DNA of 64,000 nt from Myrica gale (GCA_963930655.1 OZ005610.1:7817001-7881000), one strand, 5' to 3'. Positions 21,351-34,100 are shown, counted from the stretch's first letter. The notes: a model not told the origin generated them from the sequence alone. Numbers and translations: made by a program.

Positions 21351-24330
21351 AATAAAGAAAGTAAGTCAAAACATGCTTAATTAGTTGCTTACCCTTTACT
21401 TATCGTTCATGAAGATTCAAGAAACCGACAGCTTACCCTTCTTTATCGATGACCCTTTCTCTCACGCAGAAGCCACAAATATTTTATTTTATTTTATTTT
21501 TTAAATGGCATCTCTCCGCTTTGTTTAGTTGGATGATGGTATATCCAACCAACACCTTAAGAAATTAAAACGTGTGACAACGACCTTGCTAAAACTAATG
21601 TGTACTGAGTTCTAGAAGAATATATAATTACCCAAAAGGCCATAAGTTAACCAAAACCCAATCAGAAAAGGCCGTCCACCTATAAAGAAATAAATGCACT
21701 GAATAATATATAATATTATGACATGAAATATTATTATACATTGTTGGATTACACTGCTTAACGTGCGATCATAATAAATCCATGAATGCAATATTGGTGA
21801 GAATGCGAGCTTTTTAACAAATGGTCGGTGTGCGACATAAACGGTAGCAATTTAACAACTACGTACCATCAATCCCCGATAAGAATGCGTGGGACACGCT
21901 TAGCGACAAGTTATCATGTATGGGGATCGACATTTGCGTGGTGCTGCCGTGCTGGCGCTCTTTCCCCAAAAGATACCGATGCCTTTGGCGAAGGAAAGTT
22001 GCAAAAGATGATAATTATTGTTGTTATTTCTTACCCTCGCAGCATGCAATAGAAACATTAAAAGTTATCAACTTTTTTGCCTTCTCTTTTTCTTGGCTTC
22101 AAAGTTAGGACTTTGTTTCGAGAGATACTATTAGACTTTCAGTCATGAGCGTGGAGATTCTAATTGTATGATCAATTTGAAGAGAATTTAAATTTTTTAA
22201 AAAATGTCACTTTAATCCTTACTTTATATCATTTTTTATTTTTTTAGTCTATATATTTTAATTTTTAAAATATTGTTCTATAAATTTTTAATTTCTGACA
22301 AAAGAGTCATTCTGTTAGGATTCTGTCTGTTTTTTTAATTACAACACTTATCCTATAAGCATTTTGCTACGTCATTTCCAACTCAAACTAAACAAATAAC
22401 ATTTTAATCCTTAAAATTTACCATTTTTTTACTGCACATTATCTGATTCACTAGGAATAAAGAGTACGCAGACAACAAATTATAGTAGCCATCCACATCT
22501 ACGGAACATCCAAGTCATTTCAAAAGCATGCATGGCAGTTATGGAACGACAGGGAGTTGAAGCAACCCAAGTTGTTTCCCTAGCTAGACACCCAAATTCG
22601 AACCACAAATTTGTCGTGGTCGAGAGACTTCTGATCTGTCTCCAAGCAAAAATAATATCCCCCGTCATTTTCAATTCCTATCAACCAACGCGGTCCAGGC
22701 AGCCAGATTCGTAATTTAAGTGAGAACTAATTAGAGGGCACCAAATTAAGAAGTTCTATTGTCTTCTACTTTTGTGTGCTCTGGTCCGAGTCTTCCCAGC
22801 TTGGAGATTTCATGTCGTCGTCAATACTGCAACCATGAACCCTATCAAATTAACAAATCATGATGATTATATATATATATCCAACTCTATTTGCAATAAT
22901 ATACTGCCTCAAAATTCAACGCATGATATATACGTCGTCCGTTGATTAAAGTTGATGATCTTCTTCTCTTTCATGGCCGACCAAAGCTAACAAAACTCTA
23001 CATGAAAGATTCCGATCTTGCCTACGTTTGACCAATATCCATGCATGCATCTCGTTATTTAAGAAAGAAGAATATTGATGGATTGATTGATACCAACCAG
23101 TCACGACCAAAATTAGTGTTTATCATTCCATGTGATCTCCTCTCTCGTGAAACGGCCTTTTATTGTTAATTATACAGAGAGAAGAAATCAGGTTAATTAC
23201 ATATAAATAAAATTTTTGGGTCATAATTTAAAATTTAATAATAAATTTTTTTAAAAATATTTTTTTACTAAGAGAAAAAAAATTCTTTAAAGATTTCTAG
23301 GGAGCTATATAATAGGGGAGCAGCCAGCCCCCCTAGCTCCCTCCCTGATTATATATGATGCAACATAAAAAGGTACTCATAACTAACAACATATATATTA
23401 TAAATGCCTAATTGCACCAGCAATCCTTCTGGTATTACAAAGTTACAACAAAAAGTCCAAGGTAATAAAAGATCATACCTATGGATTAAAATTTGACAGG
23501 AGCAAGATAATTTTTTTTAAAACATAGTCTAATTGTTTAAAAAAATTCTTAATCTGTGTTTTGGATTAAATTTGATGAACTCTTTGAGGTGTTAACTGTC
23601 AATCCATTTGTTTTCAAAAAACGAGCTCGTTTCGACTAGTAAAGCACTATGCAGGCATATTTTTACACTTTGATAAAAGGCTTTGAATTCTTCACGTATT
23701 TTCTATTTAAAGCGTGAGGAAAATAGAGATAAATGCCATTGCAATTTGCAAATTGGTCCGTTCCGAAGGCACAAGTTTCGACGCAAGCATCCACCCACCA
23801 CCCCACATGTTTTCATGTTCATTATATTATAAACCGCACCGTAGATGTATACGGCCGTTATTGTGGCACAGTTGGGACTTGGGTCCCAATACGCTACGTC
23901 GGAGATGGCTAAAATCTCTCCAAATGGACAAATTTCATTTGTGTTGCGCTCCCTCGCTGAGGTCAGTGACTAAAAAAACACATTGCATGAAAAGCTCAGG
24001 GACCCACCATGCAGGAAACGTGAATGGCTAGGATTCCTCCCGTCCCTATCCGACTGACCAGACCAACTTCCAGGATCCGGATGACGAGATCAACGGTCGT
24101 AATCCCTGCAACGGTTGTTTCCTATAACGGGATCCAACGGTCTGAATCGAATTGGCGGTTGCCGCCCTACAGTATCCCAAGTTTTGGACTTAGGGGGGTA
24201 GCCTGCCGCTACGGTTGTCGGTAAATTAGGAGAAATCGCGACATATAGAAATTGTTTACATTGAAAAGAAAAAGTAAAACGAAAATACGAAATGATACTG
24301 ATAATAATAAAGTAGCCGTTGGAGCTTCGT
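21351..24330. other. Long intergenic stretch, no gene recognised
   Basis: AT-rich with short microsatellite patches (for example TA at about 22870-22881) and many short unrelated frames. The 105-codon plus-strand frame at 23714-24031 has no recognisable motif. The last few hundred bases are probably promoter of the gene starting at 24907. Confidence 0.4.
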
Positions 24331-24332
24331 TT

Positions 24333-24341
24333 CTATAAAAA
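24333..24341 (+). promoter_or_regulatory. Likely TATA box of the PNRC-like gene
   Basis: CTATAAAAAG lies about 570 bp before the ATG at 24907. If used, transcription would start near 24365 and give a long T-rich 5' leader that could hold a leader intron. This is position and motif inference only. Confidence 0.4.
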
Positions 24342-24906
24342 GAGGTCCCGAGTTGGCACTGAGATTCGTGAAAACAAATCCTAACCATCCCGCTGTAAAA
24401 GGTTTCTCTCATATCCATTTCTGGGTTAGAAATCCCGACAGATACATATATTTTACATTATAGTTGAGTTTTTTTCGTTGGTTTGTGTCCCTCTTATTCC
24501 TTATAACATAGCATATATAGATCTGTTTTTTTTTTTCTGAAGGCTGATTACTCCGATCACAGCAACACATTCAAGGGGACTGGGGAGTCTGTAGTAATTA
24601 TCTGATTTAGTTTATTGCTTCTTCGATCCAAGTTTCAGGTTTTGTGTATAGTTTTATGAGACTTCTTGATCTTTCTTTTTAGCTTTGTCAATCAAATCCT
24701 TACGGGCCTGCAGTTTTCAACTGCTTTAGCTTTTCTTTTCTTTCTTGTTGCAAGTTTCAGGCTATCGATCGTGTTATTATAAGATCGTCGCCTCTTTCAT
24801 ATTCTATTTTCTTGTTTAGAGTTTTTTTTTTTCTAAATTCTTGTTTAGAGTTTTAACTTCTTTATTTTCCATACACTCAAAAGTAATATTAGCTTGGGAC
24901 GCAGTT

Positions 24907-25635
24907 ATGGTGCCATGTTCATCACCAGATCAGCAATCAATCTCTCCCCACAAGCAAATGAAAACCCCAGGAAAAAGCGCTAGCGCTTTCAGTTCAAAAG
25001 CCACGGAAAATCACGCTCGCACAAACATCCAATATGGTGGTCTCTTTAACCACCAGCTTCCTCCTCCACTTTTTCTCTCATCTTCCTACCCCCTTTCAGC
25101 CTCCTTAATCTTCAATCACCCAGCTTCTCGACAACATCTTCAACACCACTATCATCATCAGCAACAACAACAACCACCTCTCCTTCCTCTACCTGCTCCC
25201 ATAACTCATCCTTCTAGGATCCGAGGTCTCTCTTGCCCTTCATCAACCCGAAAGCCCAACAATAAACGCAGAGATCAGTCCCTCACGCAAAAGAGACCGA
25301 AACCCCCCAAGAGAGAGGATCCAAAACAGGATCTGACAACAGCTAGGAAAGCTATTTCCGAGTGTTTGATCATCGCTTCAACCAATCGTTTAGGGCCCGA
25401 CCCCAATGATCTACCCAAGGATGTTTCTCGGGTTTTAGGTAAGAGTCTTGGCGCGGTTGATATTGAAAAGTTAGAAGAGTTTTCGGGTACCGTGTTTAGT
25501 CTTGCTCCACCTCCAAGTAGCTTGCCGCTGCCAAAGTTTTCTACGAGACCGAAGCTCTGCTGCAACGCTGAGGCTGCCACCGGGATTGACGCCGGAGCGA
25601 CAGATAGTCTCCGAAGGCTGTTACGCCTCCGGTGA
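24907..25635 (+). CDS. Basic, proline-rich protein with PNRC/DCP-activator-like motif
   Basis: An intronless frame of 242 residues. The first ATG that fits is 24907 (MVPCSSPDQQ); the frame is open upstream but without an ATG. Residues 77-89 are a His/Gln run, 90-103 are Pro-rich, and 115-136 are strongly basic (RKPNNKRRDQ, KRPKPPKR), a likely nuclear signal. Residues about 143-190 are helix-forming. Residues 191-211 (EFSGTVFSL, then APPPSSLPLPKF) match the pattern of PNRC-family proteins: an aromatic-Gly-Phe segment followed by a short SLPxPxF motif. In animal PNRC2 and yeast Edc proteins, such motifs bind the DCP1 EVH1 domain and activate mRNA decapping. The end (GIDAGATDSLRRLLRLR) is a conserved-looking plant tail. 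AATAAA occurs at 25968. The function is inferred; I know the family only as uncharacterised in plants. Confidence 0.82.
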   Translation: MVPCSSPDQQSISPHKQMKTPGKSASAFSSKATENHARTNIQYGGLFNHQLPPPLFLSSSYPLSASLIFNHPASRQHLQHHYHHQQQQQPPLLPLPAPITHPSRIRGLSCPSSTRKPNNKRRDQSLTQKRPKPPKREDPKQDLTTARKAISECLIIASTNRLGPDPNDLPKDVSRVLGKSLGAVDIEKLEEFSGTVFSLAPPPSSLPLPKFSTRPKLCCNAEAATGIDAGATDSLRRLLRLR

Positions 25636-25967
25636 AATAGTTGTCCTTTGGTACTGCTGTGTGATGATTGGTGACAGCAGAATGAGTAGTCGTTTGGTCT
25701 TTTTTCATGTAAATTAAAGCAGAAGCGAGGGGAGCTTTGCTTTTGTTGTGATCTGGTTTGTTTGTTGTTTTTTCTTCCATTTGTTCTTCAGAATCTGTGA
25801 TCACCACCTGTGTTTTTGAATTGGGGTGCATCCAAGAAGGATATTTGTATCGTCGTATCCGGTCCTTGGCATCAGGAGATTGCCTCAAGACGGGCTTCTT
25901 TTCTTCTCTTTTTTTTCCGTTTGTTTTTTCAGTCGAAGCTTGTGTACTTTTCTTCTTTCTTGCCTGA

Positions 25968-25973
25968 AATAAA
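25968..25973 (+). terminator. Poly(A) signal AATAAA
   Basis: A canonical hexamer 333 bp after the stop codon of the PNRC-like gene, followed by T-rich DNA. It is the likely cleavage signal for that gene. Confidence 0.45.
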
Positions 25974-26395
25974 TCATGTACTTTTCTGATCATACTTCTG
26001 TTTTATTTTTACTGATTTTTTTAATCTGATAAATAGTTCGTTCACATTCTTAACAACCATGACTCTGATTAAGAAAAAGGCAAGAGAGAATTCACGTAGC
26101 AACAAAAGCAAAGCACCTCAAGCGTCGATTCCAAGAAGATCGCAAGGGCAAGGGGGCAAAAAAATCATTAATATTGCATGTAAACATAAATTTACAGAAA
26201 AAGGTCAATTGTGCCACTAAAAAAAGCAAGTGTTAATCTAGGCTGGATGGGCTTCTTCTTAACCTTGTGCTGTTTGTCGGCATCTCATATTTGGTACAAA
26301 CTTAATTCTCTGAAAACTTAAAGCCACATTTGGTGCAACGGTAAAATGGAATAGAAAAGGAGCAAGTTCTTAATATAAGGGCATCCTGCATTGAG

Positions 26396-29228
26396 GGGTT
26401 CGGTTATGGTGCTAAGCTTATGTTGATAGGTGCTGATGAAAGGATGAAATTAAATTTTCAATATCTAATGGATGAAAATGAAGTCACGTCAATTAATGAA
26501 TTTTGACTCGCACCCGATCCGGTTTCCTCATAGCCCAGATTACCTGACCCAGCAAAAAATTCAAACCCAACTTCTTCTTTGCTGAATCTGAAATTTTCGT
26601 CGCACAACTCCAGCACCTTAGCACCGCCCATCTCTGTTGGTCCCAGCCCAATTCGTCAGTGATTTTTGTTTTGGATCCAAAGAAGGTTCCCTCTCTCTCT
26701 TTCTATCTCCATCTATGAAGTATTCTTTGATCTTCAAAAAAAAAAGTTGTGGTGATCTTGTTTAGGTTCGTTTGGTTTATCCTGAAGCCCGTAGATTTCA
26801 TATAAAATTCGACCCCTTTACTAAAATGCTTTCGTAAAACTCATGAGCTCCACTTATCAGGAAAATACAGAGGATTCGAGTACAATCGATTGCCTATAAT
26901 GAAATTCCCTTCAAAGAATCCGTAAATGTGATTAGAAACTGGATTAGATTAATTTTGTCTCTATTTCTGGTCGAATGCTCTTCGCTTTTCTAATAGAGTT
27001 TTACTGTGGTATGTTTTACCATTGGTTATTCATTCAGGGACCGGTTACTATGTTGAGCACTTAAGGTGCTGAGTATACTGATGGACGGTGAGGATAATTT
27101 TTCAACATCCAATGGCTGAGATTAAAACATGTCACTTAATGAAAATACCCACCCGTCCGGCTTTGACCCGATTCATATACCCAGCAAAATTCGAAGTTGC
27201 CCCCATTTCTTCGCACAAGTTTGACAGATCTGCACCTGCCTGAAGAGCTCGGTCCTCCGTTGCAGCACTTGTAAGTTTGTTTCAAATTTTCTTTTGTCTA
27301 AAATCAGTTCTAGAATGACTAACACTTGTACTTTGTACTGATCCGTGCAAATCTGTTTGTACTGATTTAGAAAACAAAGATGCGTGCAAATCTGTCTGTA
27401 CTGATACGTGCGGAGGAGACTGTTTTAGCTCGGTCCTCCGCCGCACAAAATTTGTCTGTACTTTGTAGCCAACGCGAGTTACTTGTTAGGGGCCAGTACA
27501 AGGGTTCATCGGTGGCTTTGCTGAAGCTACTACAAGTGATTTCCTGAGTTGATGTTGTGAATTTGTTGTTTTTGAGTGTTTGAGTTTTGAAGTTGTTGTG
27601 AAATTGTATTGGGTAAACTGCTTGTAATGATCTGCCAATTTTGTTGGGCAAGCTGTAAATAGTAGGATTTAAGGGTATTATGTTACAATCGAAGTTGTTG
27701 TAATGTATATTTTCGGCTTTAAGGGTATTATGCTACAATAGAAGTGACTCTAATGTGCATTTTTACGAATGTCTTGGGTCCTGAAATTACTTCAAAATAT
27801 CTACAACTCCATTTCTTGTGGATCAAAGTTACATACAGGAATGCAAAGCTGCAACTCAAAATTCAAAATTCTGCAACTCTAAATTTACAACAACTAGAGA
27901 AGACATCTCCATATTTCTGCAACTTCAAAATTCCAGCTACTTGACAGCAACTCCCCCATATGACAGCAAACTCAAAAAAATGACAGCAGCTCCAAAAAAG
28001 GTCATACTTCTCCAACAATGACAGTAACTCTGCAACATGGACAACAACTCGTTAGTATGACAACAACTCCAAAAAAGGTCATGCTTCTCCAACAATGACA
28101 GCAACTCTGCAACATGGACAATAACTCGTTAGTATGACAACAACTAAAAAAAAATCATGCTTCTCCAAAATCCCGGGCACTCGTACAATCTAAAATTGCA
28201 AACTGATTGGAGTTACAAACCAATTGAAGTTACCAAACACTAAAACATTATCAAACATCTACCACTCGTAAAGAATAAAAAGGAATTGCTTTAGGTGGGG
28301 AAACAGTAAGTGAAACCATTTGCTTCAAGCTCACCCTTTTGTTGATTAGTCCAAAGTTTCAAGGGCGCTCAGGAAAAAGGAAAACTCACGAGCTTCAAGC
28401 ATGCTTAATTATCTTCTACCCTTTTTCCCCTCAAATATTTGCAAGAAAACTTTTTAATAGATACGGCCCCCAGAACCCATTTTTTAACAGATACGACCCC
28501 TAAAAAACCATCAACTCACACTTTCAATCCTCTGATTTTTTTTCCTTGCAACAGGTACGTCCCTCAGAAACTATTAACTCCTAAATTGCTAATGAAATAA
28601 GTTGCCAACTTACAAAATGGGGTTCGCAATGATTAAATGACATTGATTTTGCAGTTTCAATTACTAAGCTAGCACTGGTGCAATGCATACGCAAAATGGG
28701 GTTCACATAAATAAAAGGAAAATGTTCTTTGACTACAAAAATGTAGAACCCGTTTTAAATGTTGTTCAACGCAAAACTGACAATAACAATTAGGAGAGAA
28801 AGAAAAAGACCAACCAAGAAATGAGGAAAGACTCGTCCAAGTTATTGAAAACACTGCTAATCAGGACTCTGTGGCCCTGGAAATTGACCATTTATCAATA
28901 TACACAGAGTTTTCGGAGCATTTCATTCAACAGACAATATGTTTTTGGACCAAGTGATGTTCTCGGCTGTGGGGCGACGCTGGGCGGTTGGGAGACTCTG
29001 CGAAGAAGGGATGGAGTGTGTGAAGAGGCTCTTGAAATTGATTTGGGTATTTTTTTGCTGGGTCAATTCGTGAGTCAGCACCATTAAACGAGTAAAATGG
29101 AGTCAGTTATTGGGTCAAATGCCTTAATTGGCGTGACCTTATTTTCAGCCATTAGATATTGAAAATTTAATTCCAGCCGTTCATCAGCACCTATCAGCAT
29201 ATTAAAGCTCAACACCATAACTGAACCC
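26396..29228. mobile_element. Non-autonomous MULE, 2.8 kb, long TIRs, perfect 9-bp duplication
   Basis: Ends GGGTTCGGTTATGGTGCTAAGC and (complement of the right end) GGGTTCAGTTATGGTGTTGAGC begin terminal inverted repeats of about 175 bp. The repeats end around the shared phrase GACCCAGCAAAAAA. Identical flanks TGCATTGAG lie at 26387-26395 and 29229-29237. A third, diverged copy of the left TIR (starting GGGACCGGTTACTATG, about 27038-27210) lies inside in the same orientation as the left end, suggesting nested or composite growth. The interior holds a 77-bp tandem repeat (27981-28170) and no transposase. Some interior DNA could be captured host sequence, but I cannot name a source gene. Confidence 0.88.
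27981..28170. repeat. 77-bp tandem repeat, about 2.5 copies
   Basis: Units carry 'aggtcatrcttctccaacaatgacag' and 'caacatggacaa'. The phrase GTCAT(A/G)CTTCTCC recurs at 28001 and 28078, exactly 77 bp apart, with a shortened third unit after 28150. It lies inside the MULE. Confidence 0.85.
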
Positions 29229-29237
29229 TGCATTGAG

Positions 29238-29756
29238 TTATTAGCAAAATAGGAAAGAAAGAAAAAAGAAAATTGAAAAAGTGGCATCTGGTAGCATACC
29301 TGCATTGTCCAATATTCAACCTCATCATTATCACATTTCTCACATTTCTTTTTCAGTTTTCACCTGTCGAGAATAACAGTGTTAGAAAAACTGACAGCAG
29401 ATTCTAGCAAAACCCACTCCATTCATCCGCCCCTCCAAGTTGACCCTCAAAATGGTATGATAGTACTTTCAATCTCCCATTAATTTTGCTTCAAATTATT
29501 GTGTTTCTTTCTCATTAGTCGATTTTACTCATCATTCATTAATTATTGTTTAGTGAATGTTATTATTTATAGTTGTTTCCCTTGAAATTTGTTCTATTCT
29601 TTTGTTATAGATCAAAATGAAATTGTAAATGATGTATAACCTAAATATATAGAGAACAAGTGCAACTACAAGCTCGTAGATGTAATTGAAAAGGTTGAGG
29701 TACCTAAAAATTCTCTCAGAGATCAACTGCAAAATCTCACAATTCAGAGAGCTTAC
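29238..29756. other. Intergenic DNA replacing the body of the alpha-mannosidase
   Basis: Between the MULE target duplication and the last surviving mannosidase exon there is no further homology to GH38. Read-through of the exon 3 donor gives only non-homologous sequence. Confidence 0.5.
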
Positions 29757-30357
29757 CATCTCCGCAAATACAAACCTCCTATTCGGATCACGCTGCAACA
29801 CTTCCACAACTGAGTCCAGAACATTCTCCACACACGCCCCCTACAAGGACATGACGCAACACCAGAGAAATCACCTCCATACATATTCCGAAAAATTAAA
29901 AGTCGACCAAAATCATTATGTGTAGAAACAAATATGGGAGTGTATGTTGTGTAATTAGGACCTGAATACTATTATTTGATCCAACATAGTACTGATCGAC
30001 TATCTTCAACCATCTGACGTCGTCATGGGAATGCGGGACCAGATGTACATTAAGTTTTCCTTCCACAAGACCAGACCCAGTGTTATACTTCAAGTAAGTG
30101 CCTCCGACTGTTACATACGAACAAAGAACTACAGACAAACATAGAACAGCTGAAGCTAAACAGCTCAACGAGAGAGAGAGAGAGAGAGAGATACCTGGAC
30201 AACCCAAATCAACACAAATCAATGGGGAAGAATGTGTCGAGTTTTCTGCGGTGGTTTCCTCAGCACAGGGGATGCGGTGGTCTCCAAATGGGGGCGAAGC
30301 AGGGGTCAGGAGCGGTAAGAGAATCAGGAGCAGTTCGAATGGGGAATGAAAAATCAA
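29757..30357 (-). pseudogene. 5' stump of a lysosomal-type alpha-mannosidase (GH38)
   Basis: Three minus-strand exons are seen. The candidate first exon starts at 30357 (MIFHSPFELLLILLPLL, signal-like) and reaches a GTATCT donor near 30194. Exon 2 (about 29962-30098) encodes YLKYNTG, GKLNVHLVPHSHDDV and DQYYVGSNNSIQ. Exon 3 (29757-29840, 28 codons) encodes GACVENVLDSVV to RRFVFAEM and ends at a clean GTAAGC donor. GH38 mannosidases trim N-glycans in the vacuole or apoplast and usually exceed 1000 residues; only about 120 are left. The zinc-site HDD in HSHDDV is kept, but the next Gly of the usual DDVGWLKT is Arg (DDVRWLKI). The catalytic Asp region and everything beyond exon 3 are missing. 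The region between exons 1 and 2 contains a GA microsatellite. Confidence 0.85.
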
Positions 30358-31193
30358 ATCCCTAACCTAGTTCGAAATCGGCCCGGTCTAACCGGATTCA
30401 TTTGCTTGCATACCGGGTTGCTCAATTACAATCCGGTTTGGCCTCATTTATTCGGTGGCAAGCTGGGGACCGTCGGATGGCCTCCGGAGAGATCCTGACC
30501 GCAGCTCCACAGTGCTTCATACACTCCCACTTAACATAATAACCCATCTCAATGGTTAAGCTAAAACTAACAAATCCTCGAGTTCTTTTCTTACTGCCTT
30601 TCTCCTAGTACTTGAACAGTACTGTACGGCATTTTCCCTATGTATTTACACACTCCATATATGTAAACTCCCTAGTTCTAACTCACTCGGCGTGGTGGTC
30701 CTCGGATAAGTTTAGGAGACTGATGCATAGGCGGGGCCCAAGTAATAAATCTTTCCTAATTATTGAGCCATTTTCTTTGGAGCTGAGGAAGATGCGCACA
30801 ACTTGACTAGCGCATGCAGTAGATCCTAACAAGCAGAACTACAAATGCGGCGAAGGGGGGAGGCTGGCTTAATTGCATGCGCTGTAATATGGGATTCTGG
30901 AAAAGAAAGAAGTGGGGCTAAGTGGCTAACTAACGTACGCTGTATGAGTACCATTCGTGTAACCATCACCATATGTCATGGTTGATGCGAGATAGAAACG
31001 GTACTTAAAGCCTTAAAGGAGCCGAGTTGTTTGTTGGGAAGTATGGCCAACTAGTTTTGCCTTTACATTTATTTGGGACAAATGGGCTGCTTACTCTGCA
31101 CAAGCTCTCCATGAAAAGAAACATCTTTTCATGAACTATTTTGAATCTTAGGCTTCCTTTCGCCCACCTGCAACTTTTGGTCTACCTTTTGCC
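30358..31193. other. Intergenic; upstream region of the ABCB gene
   Basis: It separates the mannosidase stump (minus) from the ABCB gene (plus). No TE end or other gene is recognised. The ABCB start context is tttgccATGGAAC, a good plant start. Confidence 0.45.
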
Positions 31194-34100
31194 ATGGAAC
31201 AAGCTGTAGAGCTTGCCACCAATAGGCTGCCGGACCAGAACCTACTAACGAAAACGGAAGAGCCGTCCGATTCAAGCAAAAAGAAGAGCGTCTCGTTCCT
31301 CGGCCTGTTTGCTGGTGCTGACACAATTGACTACGTCCTGATGTTCTTTGGAAGTGTCGGGGCGTGCATCCACGGCGCTGCACTTCCTGTGTTCTTTATC
31401 TTGTTCGGTCGTATGATTGATTCTCTGGGACATCTATCCAAGCATCCTCACCAGTTGTCTTCGCAGGTTTCCCAGGTAGATGATACAACTTTGATACCCT
31501 CATTTCGAAGTCTTGATATACTCGCTTGTAGTTCTTTTAATCGTCGCATTCTTACTGGTTTTATAGTCACTGATTGGGACTCGCAGACGTAAGAACTATT
31601 CGCCTTTACGTATTTTCCCAATCGAAACTAATTTGTGGTCAAAATAGTACTTGAGTGTAGTCAACATGCTGGAAAGATCAACGCAAGTCCTGTCCTTTCT
31701 TTTTTTCGTGGATCCTGTACGGACATTTTTTTTTATATCTTTATTTGTGTTGGCTCTTATATTATATATATATATGCTTCCAATAAGATTTACATAATCT
31801 CAACATTATTATAATGGGCCAGGTGTGTTATTGTGTGTACCATATATTACATTTTACATGTAATGTAACTATTGTAAAGAGGTGCTTAGAAAAAAAAAAA
31901 ACTATTGTAAAGAAGTGGTGTGTTGTCTCTAGCTAGCTAGAAGTTAATTTAAGTCACAATGGCCCAAGTACGCCCACGCCTTGCTGTCCTTCAAAACTAA
32001 TTCTTACAAAACTAATTCTTATATTTACACTTCAAAGGACCCCGAGGCCTATGTGAATATCTCTAAATATAAGTCCATTTAACCCATTTGGGTAGCTCAA
32101 GTAGCAGCGGTGGACTTTTGAGAGTGTATTTTTGGTGCACACTCAAAGATTCAAACCATTATTTGCGCAAAAAAATTCCTGACTTATATGTGAGTTGGTC
32201 AGTGGGTCGGTTAGTCTCTTTGAGATTTATCGTACCATTGAACCCAACTCCTATGGATATTGTGCTAGGTCCATTTAAGTTTGATGCACGTAAATGAGTG
32301 CTTGAAATTGCAAAATAAACTTGATACTGGCATGCAGAGTGTTCTAGAGAAACTAGTAAAGGTGAGTTCCGAAACAGATGAAATCATAATGACCAATTTC
32401 GGTTCCGAGTACTCACTACAATGTAATTTTTTTTTGGTACCGGAATGAAATTGGAAGAGAACGAAACCAGAATTTCTTAAATTGGAACTGAAAATTCCGG
32501 TTTGGCACGTGAGATTTTTTGGACATTTTTTTGGTGCCCTAATGACTGAAATTTGTAGAAGATTTTTCTATTATTCGTCGTAGATTAACAATAAATATAA
32601 ACATTAATCCAAAATATAGATTTTAAAATAAATATTTAAGCAAATTTCATGTGTTATACTTTATTTTAAGCACTATTTTTATTTTAAAAAAATGGAAGTG
32701 AAAATTTCGATAATTCCGCTTGAATTTTCGGTTTTAGTTTCGATTTTGATTCTAGAAATTGCCAAAAACAACTTCCGTTTCTGGTATATGCCGGAATTAG
32801 AACCGAATTTTCGAAATCGAAAGTGGAACCGAAAATTCCAATTCTTATAGAAATTTTTGCTCACCCTTGCAAACTAGTACGAGAAAAAACTTTTAGTTGT
32901 CTCGTTGTATAACGTATTTCACATTAAATCAAGTACTGTTCAATGTGAAGACTATTGATAAGGATTCCGCATTTATGGACTTTGGTATACACTGATGTAC
33001 GTACCTCTTATTATCTGTGTTCAATTACTATGGATCTTGAAAAGCCTCACTTCTTATGCCTTTTGCAGTATTCGATGTACTTGATCTATCTTGGACTCGT
33101 AGTTTTGGCATCAGCATGGATAGGTGTGTTTGATGGCTAAGCCAAGCCTGACTTGGCATTGGTTTTATTTTCTTTCTATTGCTTAGAGTTCTCCACCTTG
33201 TTTAGAATCAGCATCCTTGTTTAATTGATGTTTTAAGGTGTCGCGCTCTGGATGCAAACTGGAGAGAGGCAGACTGCTCGTCTGAGACTGAAGTATCTTC
33301 AGTCAGTACTACAGAAGGATATCGATTTCTTTGACACTGATGCCAGAGATACAAATCTTATCTACCACATTTCCAGTGATGCAATATTAGTGCAGGATGC
33401 AATAGGTGACAAGGTAAACCAGAAAACAAAAGACTTAATAGTTGGCTTTCTATTGAATAGAACTTGACGAGGGTACTGAAATGGATGTCATTATCTTGTA
33501 TCTTAATGCAGACAGGCCATGCTTTGCGTTACCTTTCTCAGTTTATTGTCGGATTTGCCATTGGATTTGCATCGGTGTGGCAGCTTTCGCTTCTCACCTT
33601 GGGTGTTGTTCCATTGATAGCTTTCGCAGGGGGAGCTTATACGATTATCATGTCTACCTTATCAGAGAAAGGTGAGGCCGCTTATGCTGAAGCCGGAAAG
33701 GTGGCAGAGGAGGTCTACACTTGCCTTTTGACATATTTCCCTGTTTAGCTACTTGACCTATGCTGGAAAATTGTGGACACATAATTTTTGCTGATTCTCT
33801 TCTATTCTCGATCAGGTTATTTCGCAGGTTCGTACAGTGTTTTCGTTCGTGGGAGAGAACAAAGCAATTGAGGTATACTCCAACTCACTTAATAAAGCCC
33901 TTAAACTGGGGAAAAAGAGCGGATTGGCAAAAGGAGTTGGTGTAGGCTTCACATATGGGCTTTTATTTTGTGCCTGGGCATTGCTTCTCTGGTATGCTGG
34001 CATACTTGTCAGGCATCGAGACACGAATGGAGGGAAGGCTTTCACTACAATCATCAATGTTATCTTCAGTGGATTGTAAGTCCACTTCAAAAGATGTTTG

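Noticed and set aside
24841..24906. N-terminal extension of the PNRC-like protein
   Set aside because: The frame is open but begins with TTG. The first ATG in frame is 24907.
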